This document shows, one piece after another, positions 1 to 5,757 of a stretch of DNA of 6,919 nt. The position numbers and the translations under genes were made by a program. Under the pieces are notes generated by a model, which was not told the origin of the DNA, did not search any database, and was given only the letters and a program-made list of their open reading frames with translations. Origin of the DNA: Oscillospiraceae bacterium (GTDB taxonomy: Bacteria > Bacillota > Clostridia > Oscillospirales > UBA929); contig JAITDM010000197.1 of NCBI GenBank assembly GCA_031282535.1, positions 1-6,919 of the forward strand, written 5' to 3'. Within the stretch, counting starts at the first letter, position 1; each line of letters opens with the position of its first letter.

Positions 1-38
1 GGAGAAGCGCCCCGCCGCCGGGGCGCTTCTCCTTCTTT
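1..38 (+). terminator. Intrinsic terminator of an off-window gene
   Basis: Bases 1-13 pair perfectly with 20-32 (13-bp GC-rich stem, 6-nt loop), followed by TTCTTT at 33-38. This is a typical Rho-independent terminator for a plus-strand gene lying left of the window. The stem could be longer on the left, since the window begins inside or at the edge of it. Confidence 0.8.
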
Positions 39-130
39 GGAGCGTGTGTCAATCGGCCGCCCCAGCCCCGCCCGTGCGAATTGGATCCGGAACCACCCCG
101 TCAGCGGCTGCGCCGCACAGACGGGAAAAA

Positions 131-160
131 TTCTCCATTCTCAATTCTCCATTCTCCATT
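131..160. repeat. Heptanucleotide short tandem repeat (TTCTCCA)
   Basis: Four consecutive 7-mers are present: TTCTCCA (131), TTCTCAA (138), TTCTCCA (145) and TTCTCCA (152), followed by TT. The block lies in the gap between the upstream terminator and the substrate-binding-protein promoter, 15 bases before the -35 box. It has no dyad symmetry, so it is not a terminator. Heptamer tandem repeats of this kind are common low-complexity intergenic sequence in some bacteria. Confidence 0.75.
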
Positions 161-174
161 GTGTTAGTCCCCCC

Positions 175-203
175 TTGACAAATCCGTCAAAATGCGGTAT
201 GAT
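175..203 (+). promoter_or_regulatory. Sigma-A promoter of the substrate-binding protein gene
   Basis: A perfect -35 box TTGACA lies at 175-180, with a 17-nt spacer and -10 box TATGAT (5/6) at 198-203. Transcription is expected to start near 210, which gives a leader of about 50 nt before the ATG at 260. No clear operator dyad is visible around it. The near-consensus sequence suggests strong expression. Confidence 0.85.
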
Positions 204-259
204 AGAAATATATAATACATATATGCTTAATATGTATTAAGAAAGTGAGGGAGAACAAG

Positions 260-1321
260 ATGAAACATGTAAAATTGTGGGCGTGGTTGTCGGCTTTGGC
301 GCTGCTGTTGGCGCTGCCTGGCTGCGCGGGGGGGACGTCCGCCGAGACCACGCCGCCCGCTTCGCAGGGCGGCGCACAGGCCGGCGGAGACGAGCTGTTC
401 ACGCTCCGGATGATCACGCTCACCGGCTTCAACGAGCTCAACGTGGCGGACGCGCTGGGCTTCTTCCGGGACGAGGGCATTCAAATCGAGTACATCGGCG
501 CGCTGAGCAAGGGCGTCACCGAGCACCAGCTCCTCACCCAGGGCGAAGTCGACGTCTTTGTCCAGTCCCACCCGCCGGTGGTGGCGCAGGCGCGGCTCGC
601 CGGTATGAAGTCCATCGCCGTGACCACCGGCATCGTCGACCACGAGGAATACACGCACGTGCGCTACCTGGTGCAGAAGGACAGCCCGATCCAGTCGCTG
701 GACGATGCCGTCGGGCATAAAGTGGCCATCACCCGCATCAACCCGTGCGAAGACGGCTATGTGAAGTACTATCTGAAGACCCGGGGGCTCGACCCGGAGG
801 GCGCCGAGTTTGTGACGCTGGAGTCCGGCACGCTGGAGCAGTCGCTGATGCAGGGGCTGGTCGACATCACCACCTCCCACCCGCCCTTCGCGGGCGCCGC
901 GCTGGCGACCGGGGAGGTGCGCGAGATCTTCAACACCTGGGAGATGTTCGGAAGCCCCGGCGCCGGCCTCTCCACGCGCGGATTCAGCGAGGCCTTCATT
1001 CAGGAGCACCCGGACGTGGTGCAGGGCTTCGTGAACGCGCTGTACCGGGCGCGGGTCTGGATCAACAACAACATCGAGGAGGCCCAGGCGATCGTCGCGG
1101 ACTTTTTGGACCTCGACCCCGCGGATCTCAGCTCGTTCTACTTCGACGAGAACAAGAACATCGACCCCACTTACATCGAAAAGTGGTTTGAGATCTCCGA
1201 GGAGATCGGCCTCTGGGCGCCGGGGGACATCCTGCCCACGGACATCTACACGAACGATTTCGTCCCGGCAGACATCCCAGAGAGCGACGCCACACTCCAC
1301 TGGGAGGGCGCCGCCGCGTAG
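260..1321 (+). CDS. ABC transporter substrate-binding lipoprotein, NMT1/SsuA-like
   Basis: The 353-aa product is a predicted surface-anchored solute receptor. It has a basic N-terminus, a hydrophobic stretch (residues 6-20) and a lipobox ending LPGC with the lipidated Cys at 22. A low-complexity A/G/T/S/P/Q linker runs to about residue 43, and a two-lobe binding fold fills the rest. It matches the NMT1/THI5/SsuA-like class: a GFNELNVADALGFFRDEGI start (56-74), a first SHPP loop (103-106), an SPIQSLDDAVGHKVAI hinge-type segment (142-157), CEDGYVKYYLK (163-173) and a second SHPP loop (206-209). The start is the ATG at 260, placed 6 nt after AGGGAG; a GTG at 245 in frame lies upstream of that site and is less likely. 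No permease or ATPase gene follows; the gene is monocistronic between its promoter and terminator, so its partner transporter must be elsewhere. The ligand cannot be read from sequence; aromatic, sulfonate or pyrimidine-like compounds are typical of the class. Confidence 0.88.
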   Translation: MKHVKLWAWLSALALLLALPGCAGGTSAETTPPASQGGAQAGGDELFTLRMITLTGFNELNVADALGFFRDEGIQIEYIGALSKGVTEHQLLTQGEVDVFVQSHPPVVAQARLAGMKSIAVTTGIVDHEEYTHVRYLVQKDSPIQSLDDAVGHKVAITRINPCEDGYVKYYLKTRGLDPEGAEFVTLESGTLEQSLMQGLVDITTSHPPFAGAALATGEVREIFNTWEMFGSPGAGLSTRGFSEAFIQEHPDVVQGFVNALYRARVWINNNIEEAQAIVADFLDLDPADLSSFYFDENKNIDPTYIEKWFEISEEIGLWAPGDILPTDIYTNDFVPADIPESDATLHWEGAAA

Positions 1322-1329
1322 CGCCGCCC

Positions 1330-1362
1330 CACGTTCCAAGCCGCTGCGCGGCTTGGAACGTG
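1330..1362. other. Perfect 15-bp hairpin after the substrate-binding gene
   Basis: Bases 1330-1344 pair without mismatch with 1348-1362 around a 3-nt loop (TGC), nine bases after the stop codon. There is no T-run on either side, so it is not a canonical intrinsic terminator. It may protect the mRNA 3' end. A smaller hairpin follows at 1380-1397 (7-bp stem, TGAG loop), then the terminator at 1404. Confidence 0.7.
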
Positions 1363-1403
1363 AATACGGAGGTTGGACCGAGGCGCTGAGGCGCCTCGCA
1401 AGG

Positions 1404-1439
1404 AAAGGGCTTGCGGAAGTGAATTCCGCAAGCCCTTTT
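1404..1439 (+). terminator. Intrinsic terminator between convergent genes
   Basis: Bases 1404-1418 pair perfectly with 1424-1438 (15 bp, GTGAA loop), and the right arm ends in TTTT at 1436-1439. It serves the plus-strand lipoprotein gene. Because the left arm begins AAA preceded by AAGG, the reverse transcript ends in CTTTCCTT, so it may also terminate the minus-strand immunity-protein cassette weakly. Confidence 0.8.
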
Positions 1440-1440
1440 G

Positions 1441-1464
1441 TGATATGACGGGTGATATGACGGG
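1441..1464. repeat. 12-bp perfect tandem duplication
   Basis: TGATATGACGGG occurs twice back to back (1441-1452 and 1453-1464), squeezed between the terminator and the last codons of the minus-strand gene ending at 1467. It looks like a recent slippage duplication in non-coding DNA. Confidence 0.85.
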
Positions 1465-1466
1465 GG

Positions 1467-2000
1467 TCAGCAATTCCACTTGCACCTGGCCGGATTCGGT
1501 TCGTTTTCGACCGCGACGGCCCTCAGCGCGGCGGTGTAGTCGGCACAGACTTCTTCGGCGACGGTTTCATACGCCGCTTCGCCCGCGTCCAGCCCCAAGC
1601 GGTCGTAGGCCACGGCCGCCGCCGCGTAAAAGTACAGGCCGAGCGAATGCGTCGCGGCGTGTATGCTGCCCGCCGACTGCCCGATGGCCCGCGCGGCGGC
1701 CTGCGCGACCGGATTGTGATCCAGCTCACGGGCGGCGGCGTGGCACTCGTTCAGAATGATGTCTTTGACATACGGCAATTTGACCTTGCCATCAAGCCAC
1801 GCGCGGGCGGCGCCGATCGCGTGAGCGGGGCGTTCGTCGCCCGGGCAATGCTTCTCAAACAGCGGGAGGATTTTCTGTTCGGCGTAGTCAAGCGTCCAAC
1901 GCGCCACCGTCGCCTTGCTCTGCGTTTCAATCAGCCGCATCAGCGCGACGGTGGACGGCGCGTTCACGTCACCAAATGTTTTGCGCAGTTTCTTAGGCAT
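1467..2000 (-). CDS. Imm5-like putative immunity protein
   Basis: This 177-aa all-alpha-looking soluble protein matches the family usually annotated 'putative immunity protein' (Imm5-like), at about the family's usual length. Recognisable blocks are RLIETQSKATVARW (22-35), DERP (55-58), AARAWLDGKVKLP (64-76), ECHAAAREL (85-93), AAARAIGQS (101-109), THSLGLYFYAAAAVAYDR (117-134), and the hallmark C-terminus NEPNPARCKWNC (166-177). The family name comes from genome-context prediction in polymorphic toxin systems; no biochemical function is established, and no toxin gene is visible here. The ATG at 2000 has GGAGGG at 2009-2014. It lies 39 bases after the zinc-ribbon gene on the same strand, so it is probably the last gene of that operon. 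Its GC content is higher than that of the two genes upstream. Family identification is from remembered motifs, not a search. Confidence 0.85.
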   Translation of the reverse strand: MPKKLRKTFGDVNAPSTVALMRLIETQSKATVARWTLDYAEQKILPLFEKHCPGDERPAHAIGAARAWLDGKVKLPYVKDIILNECHAAARELDHNPVAQAAARAIGQSAGSIHAATHSLGLYFYAAAAVAYDRLGLDAGEAAYETVAEEVCADYTAALRAVAVENEPNPARCKWNC

Positions 2001-2039
2001 GGCGTTTGCCCTCCAGCTATTTCACGATCAACGCTTCCG

Positions 2040-2318
2040 CTACGTTTCAAATTCGCCAAATATTTTATGGCAGCATGGGCAATGATAAGCGCCTTCAAAA
2101 TATCCATTTTTTCGATCTCTTATAGCGATCTTCTTTCTTTTTGCTCTGCCAAAAATCCCTTTTTCTTGTTTTTCTTCCGAGTACCATTCGACGATTGCAC
2201 ACGGCACACTTCCTGTCGCAGAAATTACAATCTTCCCGCTCTCCATTTCATGGTTACAGTATGGGCACAACAATGAAACCACCTCTAACATAATCGTTTG
2301 GCCCACAGTGTCCGTCAT
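2040..2318 (-). CDS. Small zinc-ribbon protein, DUF6487-like
   Basis: This is a 92-aa protein with CPYC at 18-21 and CPCC at 80-83, the two halves of a treble-clef or zinc-ribbon site spaced ~58 residues apart. Between them lies a basic stretch (GRAKRKKIAIRDRK, 58-71). The layout CPYC...EME.GKI...W...CP.C resembles the DUF6487 family of short Clostridia proteins, whose function is unknown. The ATG at 2318 overlaps the TGA of the upstream 31-aa gene as ATGA, which argues for coupled initiation there, although the local ribosome binding site is only a weak GAAGAAG. An alternative is a TTG at 2270, 8 nt after AGAGGTGG (2279-2286), which would begin the protein right at CPYC as family members usually do. 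The gene is AT-rich compared with flanking genes, suggesting acquisition. Confidence 0.75.
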   Translation of the reverse strand: MTDTVGQTIMLEVVSLLCPYCNHEMESGKIVISATGSVPCAIVEWYSEEKQEKGIFGRAKRKKIAIRDRKNGYFEGAYHCPCCHKIFGEFET

Positions 2319-2410
2319 CTCGCAGACTTCTTCTTATTAGACTTCTGAATCCTGATCACAACAAAAGCAACCACGAAGCCGATAATCATATAGCCCCACC
2401 AAGGTATCAT
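2315..2410 (-). CDS. 31-aa single-pass membrane peptide, coupled to zinc-ribbon gene
   Basis: A short reading frame starts at the ATG at 2410, with a perfect GAGGAGGG ribosome binding site ending 6 nt upstream. The peptide begins MIPWWGYMIIGFVVAFVVI (residues 1-19), an uninterrupted hydrophobic helix with a Trp pair at the expected interface. It then has a strongly basic tail (R20, K23, K26-K28, R31). The positive tail predicts an N-out, C-in single-pass membrane protein. Its TGA (2317-2315) overlaps the next gene's ATG (2318-2316) in a 4-bp ATGA overlap, the classic sign of translational coupling. It is the first gene after the promoter at 2471-2499. I do not recognise a family; function is unknown. 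Candidate roles are anchoring or regulating the zinc-ribbon partner. Confidence 0.78.
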   Translation of the reverse strand: MIPWWGYMIIGFVVAFVVIRIQKSNKKKSAR

Positions 2411-2470
2411 TATGAACCCTCCTCAAATTTAGGCTATCACAACTTCAAGCAATGGTTTGAATTTTATGAC

Positions 2471-2499
2471 ATTATATCTCAAATTTTTCCGACAGTCAA
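2471..2499 (-). promoter_or_regulatory. Sigma-A promoter of the peptide / zinc-ribbon / immunity cassette
   Basis: On the minus strand, TTGACT (2499-2494) is followed by a 17-nt spacer and a perfect TATAAT (2476-2471). The expected transcript start is near 2464, about 53 nt before the ATG at 2410. The hexamers and spacing are near consensus, and it is the only good promoter upstream of the three minus-strand genes, supporting one transcript. Confidence 0.85.
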
Positions 2500-2616
2500 T
2501 AGCAATCTTCGAAAATTGATTTCTATCAAATCCCGCTTTTTTGATGTGTTTTCCAGCATTATTTCCATTTTTACATGCACCTGTAAAAAATATCTACAGG
2601 AACAGGCACGGGGGGC

Positions 2617-3519
2617 TCACAGGTGCAACAGCCGCGCGATGTTGCCGTAGAAAACCTTGTCCCTCGTGGCGGGGTCGTCCGCAAAGGCCCGGTCGACGAC
2701 CTCGATGCAGAATTCCTCGTTGGCAAAGGGATAGTCCGTGCCAAACAGCACGCGGTCCGTTCCCATGACGTTCACGGCCCGGCGGACCCGGTCCACCGAG
2801 CAGAACGAAGTGTCGGCATAGACGTTCTCCAGACCGCGGCAGCCCTCCATCAGCTCGTCCGCAAAGGCCGCGCAGTGGGCGGCCACCAGCACCTGGTCCC
2901 TCCGGAGCCGGGCGAACAAAAAGAAATCCGCCATCGTGCCGTACTGGGAATTTATGGGATTATCCCCGTCCGCGGGATAGTACGCCCCCTCTCCGACGTG
3001 GACCACCACCGGCAAATCCGCCTTGGCAAACACCTCCGCCGCGGCCGCCATGCGGTCGTCCGTCAGACGGACGTTCTGCAAAATGGGGTGGAGCTTCAGC
3101 CCCTTGGCGCCCCGGTCAATGTCCCGGCGCAGCTTGGCCGTCATCTCGCCGGCCGGCAGCGTCATGTCCGCGGCCGTGAAGGGAATGATGCGCGGTTCGA
3201 GCTTGGAGGCGGCCAGGTACTCCTCGAAGGTCGTGTTCGGCAGCACGGGCAGCAGCACGATGCCGGCCATCCCGCACGCGTCCAACTGGCGCGCGGTGTT
3301 CTCCAGCGTGGCCTCCCAGCAGCGGCACTGCCCGGCGTCGACAATGCGCCGCTGATCGCGCGGGTCGCCCGTGAAGAGCGGCTTTTCAAACAGGGACTCC
3401 TCCAGCTCTGCGAGACAGTCCTCATAGCCGCCCTTCTTGACATTCGTCTTGAAACTGACGTTCCGGTTCCCGTGGAAAATGTCCCCCAGGTGCGCGTGCG
3501 CGTCGATGATCCTCCTCAC
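2617..3519 (-). CDS. Metal-dependent amidohydrolase (TIM-barrel, amidohydrolase-2 type)
   Basis: This 300-aa cytoplasmic hydrolase belongs to the amidohydrolase superfamily (amidohydrolase-2/ACMSD-like). Metal and catalytic positions are visible in barrel order: HxH on strand 1 (DAHAH, H8 and H10), GLKLHP (140-145), VVVHVG (H174), AAHC (H215) and GTDYP (D262). The typical closing helix YGNIARLL is at 291-298. Length is normal and all expected residues are present, so it should be active. The substrate is not predictable; relatives are decarboxylases, lactonases and amidases. The start is GTG at 3519, with GAGGAGG (3527-3533) 7 nt upstream. That GTG overlaps the TGA of the butyrate-kinase remnant as GTGA, which places the gene third in the former ptb-buk operon. 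No strong terminator is seen after it; only a 6-bp stem at 2580-2600. Confidence 0.88.
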   Translation of the reverse strand: MRRIIDAHAHLGDIFHGNRNVSFKTNVKKGGYEDCLAELEESLFEKPLFTGDPRDQRRIVDAGQCRCWEATLENTARQLDACGMAGIVLLPVLPNTTFEEYLAASKLEPRIIPFTAADMTLPAGEMTAKLRRDIDRGAKGLKLHPILQNVRLTDDRMAAAAEVFAKADLPVVVHVGEGAYYPADGDNPINSQYGTMADFFLFARLRRDQVLVAAHCAAFADELMEGCRGLENVYADTSFCSVDRVRRAVNVMGTDRVLFGTDYPFANEEFCIEVVDRAFADDPATRDKVFYGNIARLLHL

Positions 3520-3641
3520 AAAGGGTCCTCCTCGTCCAAATGGAAGACGCGGGCCGTCTCCTCGCCGCGCAGTACGCGCAGCGCGCCGAGCGCGAGCGCC
3601 TCCGCGGTGTGTTCGATCGCGGCGGTAAACAGCGGCGTCAG
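3516..3641 (-). pseudogene. buk: C-terminal remnant of butyrate kinase
   Basis: Directly after ptb, another frame on the same strand reads TPLFTAAIEHTAEALA, then LGALRVLRGEETARVFHLDEEDPL, then TGA at 3518-3516. The segment ALALGALRVLRGEETARVF aligns with the conserved C-terminus of butyrate kinases (ALAEGGLRVLRGEEKAKEY in the clostridial Buk I recall). Only about 40 of ~355 codons remain. The acetate/butyrate-kinase ATP- and acyl-binding core is absent, and there is no start codon with a ribosome binding site in this frame. It overlaps the ptb stop codon by a few bases and the amidohydrolase start by 4. The gene order ptb-buk is that of the standard butyrate operon, so a large internal deletion of buk is the simplest explanation; an assembly collapse is the alternative. 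Confidence 0.72.
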
Positions 3642-4576
3642 TCGGCCGGGGCGCCGTCGGCGACGGCGCAGGCCAGCACCAGCGCGTTGTACTTTTCCTC
3701 GGCGGACGACCCGCGCGAGGTGACGACGATGGGGCAGACCGCCCCCATCACGAGTCCGGCCATCCGGGCGCCGGCCATCTCCACCAGGCTCTTGCCCAGG
3801 ATGTTGCCCGCGTGGATGTTCGGCACGACGAGGATATCGGCGTCGCCGGCGCAGGGACTCCGATAGCCCTTTGTCTCGGCGCGCGCGCGCACCAGGGCGA
3901 GATCCAGGGAGATCGGCCCCTCCACAATGCAGTGCCGGATCTCGCCGGTCCGGTTCATCGCCCGCAGCGCCGCCGCCTCCACCGTCTCGGGCATCCGCGG
4001 GTTCACCTTCTCCACCGCGGCCAGGATCCCGACCTTCGGCCTGTCGTTGCCCAGCGCGCGCATCACGCGCACGGCGTTGTCGATGATGTGTTTTTTCTGC
4101 TCCATCGTCGGATACGGCAGCATGCCGCCGTCCGTCGTGATGAGCAGCTTGTGGTACGCGGGGATCTCGTGCACCGAGAGGTGCGACATCACGCCGCCGA
4201 GGGAGAGCCCCGCCTCCTTGTGCAGCACCGCGCGCAGCAGTTCGCCGGTCTCCATACGGCCTTTCATCAGCACCTGCGCCCGGCCCGCGCGGACCAGCGC
4301 GACCCCCGCCCGCGCGGCGGCGTCCGGAGTCTCGGCGTCGAGGATCCGCTCGTCGGGGACCGTGCGGCCCAGCCGCCCGGCGGCGGCGCGAATCTCCGCG
4401 GCGCGGCCGACGAGGAGCGGGCTCAGCAATCCCTCCGCCTCCACCTGGAACAGCGCCTCCAGCGCGTGTTCGTCCGCCGCGCAGACGAGCGCCACCGTCC
4501 GCCGCGCCGGCGCGGCTTTCACCCGCCGCGCCACTTCCGCAAACGATTTATAGGCAATAATTTGCTCGTTATCCAT
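3638..4576 (-). CDS. ptb: Phosphate butyryltransferase
   Basis: This 312-aa cytoplasmic enzyme interconverts butyryl-CoA plus phosphate and butyryl-phosphate plus CoA (EC 2.3.1.19), the step before butyrate kinase. It is a full-length member of the phosphate acetyl/butyryltransferase fold. Motifs include LMKGR (103-107), SHLSVHE then HKLLITTDGGMLPYPT (131-157), VEKVNPRMPETVEA (188-201), VPNIHAGNILGKSL (251-264), and PIVVTSRGSSAEEKYNAL (282-299). The start chosen is ATG 4576; GTG 4579 immediately before it is possible. AGGAG lies 10 nt and 7 nt upstream of the two, respectively. It is first in the operon, followed by the buk remnant. I could not find a convincing promoter directly upstream. 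Substrate range could include branched or other short acyl-CoAs, which the sequence does not settle. Confidence 0.92.
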   Translation of the reverse strand: MDNEQIIAYKSFAEVARRVKAAPARRTVALVCAADEHALEALFQVEAEGLLSPLLVGRAAEIRAAAGRLGRTVPDERILDAETPDAAARAGVALVRAGRAQVLMKGRMETGELLRAVLHKEAGLSLGGVMSHLSVHEIPAYHKLLITTDGGMLPYPTMEQKKHIIDNAVRVMRALGNDRPKVGILAAVEKVNPRMPETVEAAALRAMNRTGEIRHCIVEGPISLDLALVRARAETKGYRSPCAGDADILVVPNIHAGNILGKSLVEMAGARMAGLVMGAVCPIVVTSRGSSAEEKYNALVLACAVADGAPAD

Positions 4577-4687
4577 CACTTTTCGGCTCCTTTTCGCGGT
4601 ATTGCGTCATTTTAATTGTTTCATCGTACCACCCTTCGCACAGGCGCGATTGTATTTATGGGCGTCTCTCAGGGCGCCTCTCCAGTG

Positions 4688-4739
4688 AAAACGCCCCGGA
4701 GAAATACGACTAAAATAGTCAACATTTCTTCCGGGGCGT
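4688..4739 (-). terminator. Nested-hairpin intrinsic terminator of the AraC-type gene
   Basis: Bases 4691-4705 pair with 4724-4739 (15 bp with one bulged base). Inside this, GACTA (4708-4712) pairs with TAGTC (4716-4720) around AAA, giving a two-tier stem. Read on the minus strand, the outer stem ends in GGGGCGTTTTC, a short U-run (4691-4688). It lies 20 bases after the AraC-type stop codon and separates that gene from the ptb operon. Confidence 0.75.
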
Positions 4740-4758
4740 CTGGAATCCGTACATGTCC

Positions 4759-5616
4759 TCACGAAAGGGTCGATGCGCGCGCGTGGGCCGAATGAAATGT
4801 CCGGCGGAATTTGTCCGGCGGCATCATGGCAAACCGCTTGAAGTCCCGGATCAGATGCGCCTGGTCGAAATACCCGTTGTTGAACACGAGGGACGAGACC
4901 CCGACGTCCTTTTCTTTCAGGAGATCCTTGAGTACGCTTTGGAAGCGCATGACGCCGCTGTACTGTTTGGGGGAACAGCCGTGCATCTCTTTGAAACGCT
5001 CCCGGCAGTAGCGCTCGGAGTAACCCGTGATCTGCCGCATGTTGTTGAACAGGACATTGCCCCTCGAAGAGCAGATCATCACGGTGAAGTAGTCGATGAA
5101 GGTGGGGTCGTAGTCGTGGTTTGTCATATGCCGGTCGGCAAACGCACAGAACAGACGAATCCGTTCCTCAAAATCGCCGGTGGCGCGCATCTGCGCCAGC
5201 AGTTCCTCCGCCATGGGGTAGGCCTCGCAAAAGGACACGGCGGAGTCGGCAAGTTCGCTCAGTTTGAACTTCTCGCACTGGAGGCCGAGGTTGGAATACG
5301 GTTTGAAGCCAAAATATTCGGTGTCCGGTTTGACGGTGAGCATCTTGGGCTCAAAGAACGCCCCCGAGAAGAGCGCGTCGGGGTTTTGATCGCCGCACTC
5401 GATGAGGACATTCAGGCACGCATCCGGCAGGATGCGGATCTGACACAGCTCCGGATCCGCGCTGGACCGGAACTGGTAACAGAGCGCGCCCTTTTTGATG
5501 CCGACGCCGTTCCAGTTGATCGCCTTCTCCCGGTAATTCCGGACCCGGATGTTGAGAAGGGGCTGAAAAGGGGGGGAATTGTCCTGAAGATCGCGAAGCA
5601 CATCTGCCACAATCAT
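4759..5616 (-). CDS. AraC-family transcriptional regulator
   Basis: A 285-aa DNA-binding regulator. The C-terminal ~100 residues form the AraC/XylS double helix-turn-helix: first helix pair about 187-214 (ITGYSERYCRERFKEMHGCSP, within 196-216) and second about 238-266 (LVFNNGYFDQAHLIRDFKRF within 243-262), ending PPDKFRR. The N-terminal ~120 residues (ALCYQFRSSADPELCQIRI, LPDACLNVLIECG, FFEPKMLTVKPDTEYFGFK) look like the cupin-like sensor half seen in many clostridial AraC proteins, possibly the DUF6597 type; the ligand is unknown. The ATG at 5616 has only a weak GAGTG site; GTG two codons later is an alternative. The gene is monocistronic between its own promoter and terminator. Its targets may be the ptb operon or the secreted-protein gene, but nothing in the sequence proves either. 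Confidence 0.88.
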   Translation of the reverse strand: MIVADVLRDLQDNSPPFQPLLNIRVRNYREKAINWNGVGIKKGALCYQFRSSADPELCQIRILPDACLNVLIECGDQNPDALFSGAFFEPKMLTVKPDTEYFGFKPYSNLGLQCEKFKLSELADSAVSFCEAYPMAEELLAQMRATGDFEERIRLFCAFADRHMTNHDYDPTFIDYFTVMICSSRGNVLFNNMRQITGYSERYCRERFKEMHGCSPKQYSGVMRFQSVLKDLLKEKDVGVSSLVFNNGYFDQAHLIRDFKRFAMMPPDKFRRTFHSAHARASTLS

Positions 5617-5674
5617 TCGTCGTCACTCTTTTTCTGAAGTCTCGCAGGCCGGACATATTGCCCGCGGCGATGGG

Positions 5675-5734
5675 AAAAGGTCCGTCCTTGTCTCGCCGAC
5701 CATCCTCTCCGAGCAACCACGCACGGACGGCCTT
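5675..5734 (-). promoter_or_regulatory. Terminator-like stem in the AraC-type gene leader
   Basis: In the ~135-nt leader of the regulator gene, 5725-5734 pairs with 5677-5687 (10 bp, one bulge) around a 37-nt loop that can form smaller stems. On the minus strand the closing arm runs straight into TTTT (5678-5675). This has the form of an intrinsic terminator upstream of the start codon, so it may attenuate transcription. The long loop makes it weaker than a standard terminator. Confidence 0.35.
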
Positions 5735-5757
5735 GGGGATCCGACCTCTATACTATG

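Noticed and set aside
131..160. CRISPR-like repeat array
   Set aside because: Seven-base units without spacers; simple tandem repeat only.
227..1339. Long minus-strand open frame (370 aa) across the substrate-binding protein gene
   Set aside because: It is a mirror of the GC-rich codon bias of the plus-strand gene; no domain, no ribosome binding site, low-complexity R/G/V/D-rich translation.
2580..2600. Possible terminator after the amidohydrolase (CCTGTA/TACAGG stem)
   Set aside because: Only 6 bp, AT-rich, 9-nt loop and no proper U-run on the minus strand.
2623..3723. Long plus-strand open frame (366 aa) opposite the amidohydrolase and buk remnant
   Set aside because: Antisense shadow with arginine/glycine-rich, family-less translation, while the minus strand carries clear enzyme motifs.
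4580..4670. Promoter for the ptb operon
   Set aside because: Candidates such as TAAAAT or TACGAT near the gene lack a matching -35 box at 16-18 nt; not strong enough to annotate.
4753..5637. Plus-strand open frame (294 aa) opposite the AraC-type gene
   Set aside because: Lies wholly antisense to a gene with a recognisable double helix-turn-helix; no family resemblance of its own.
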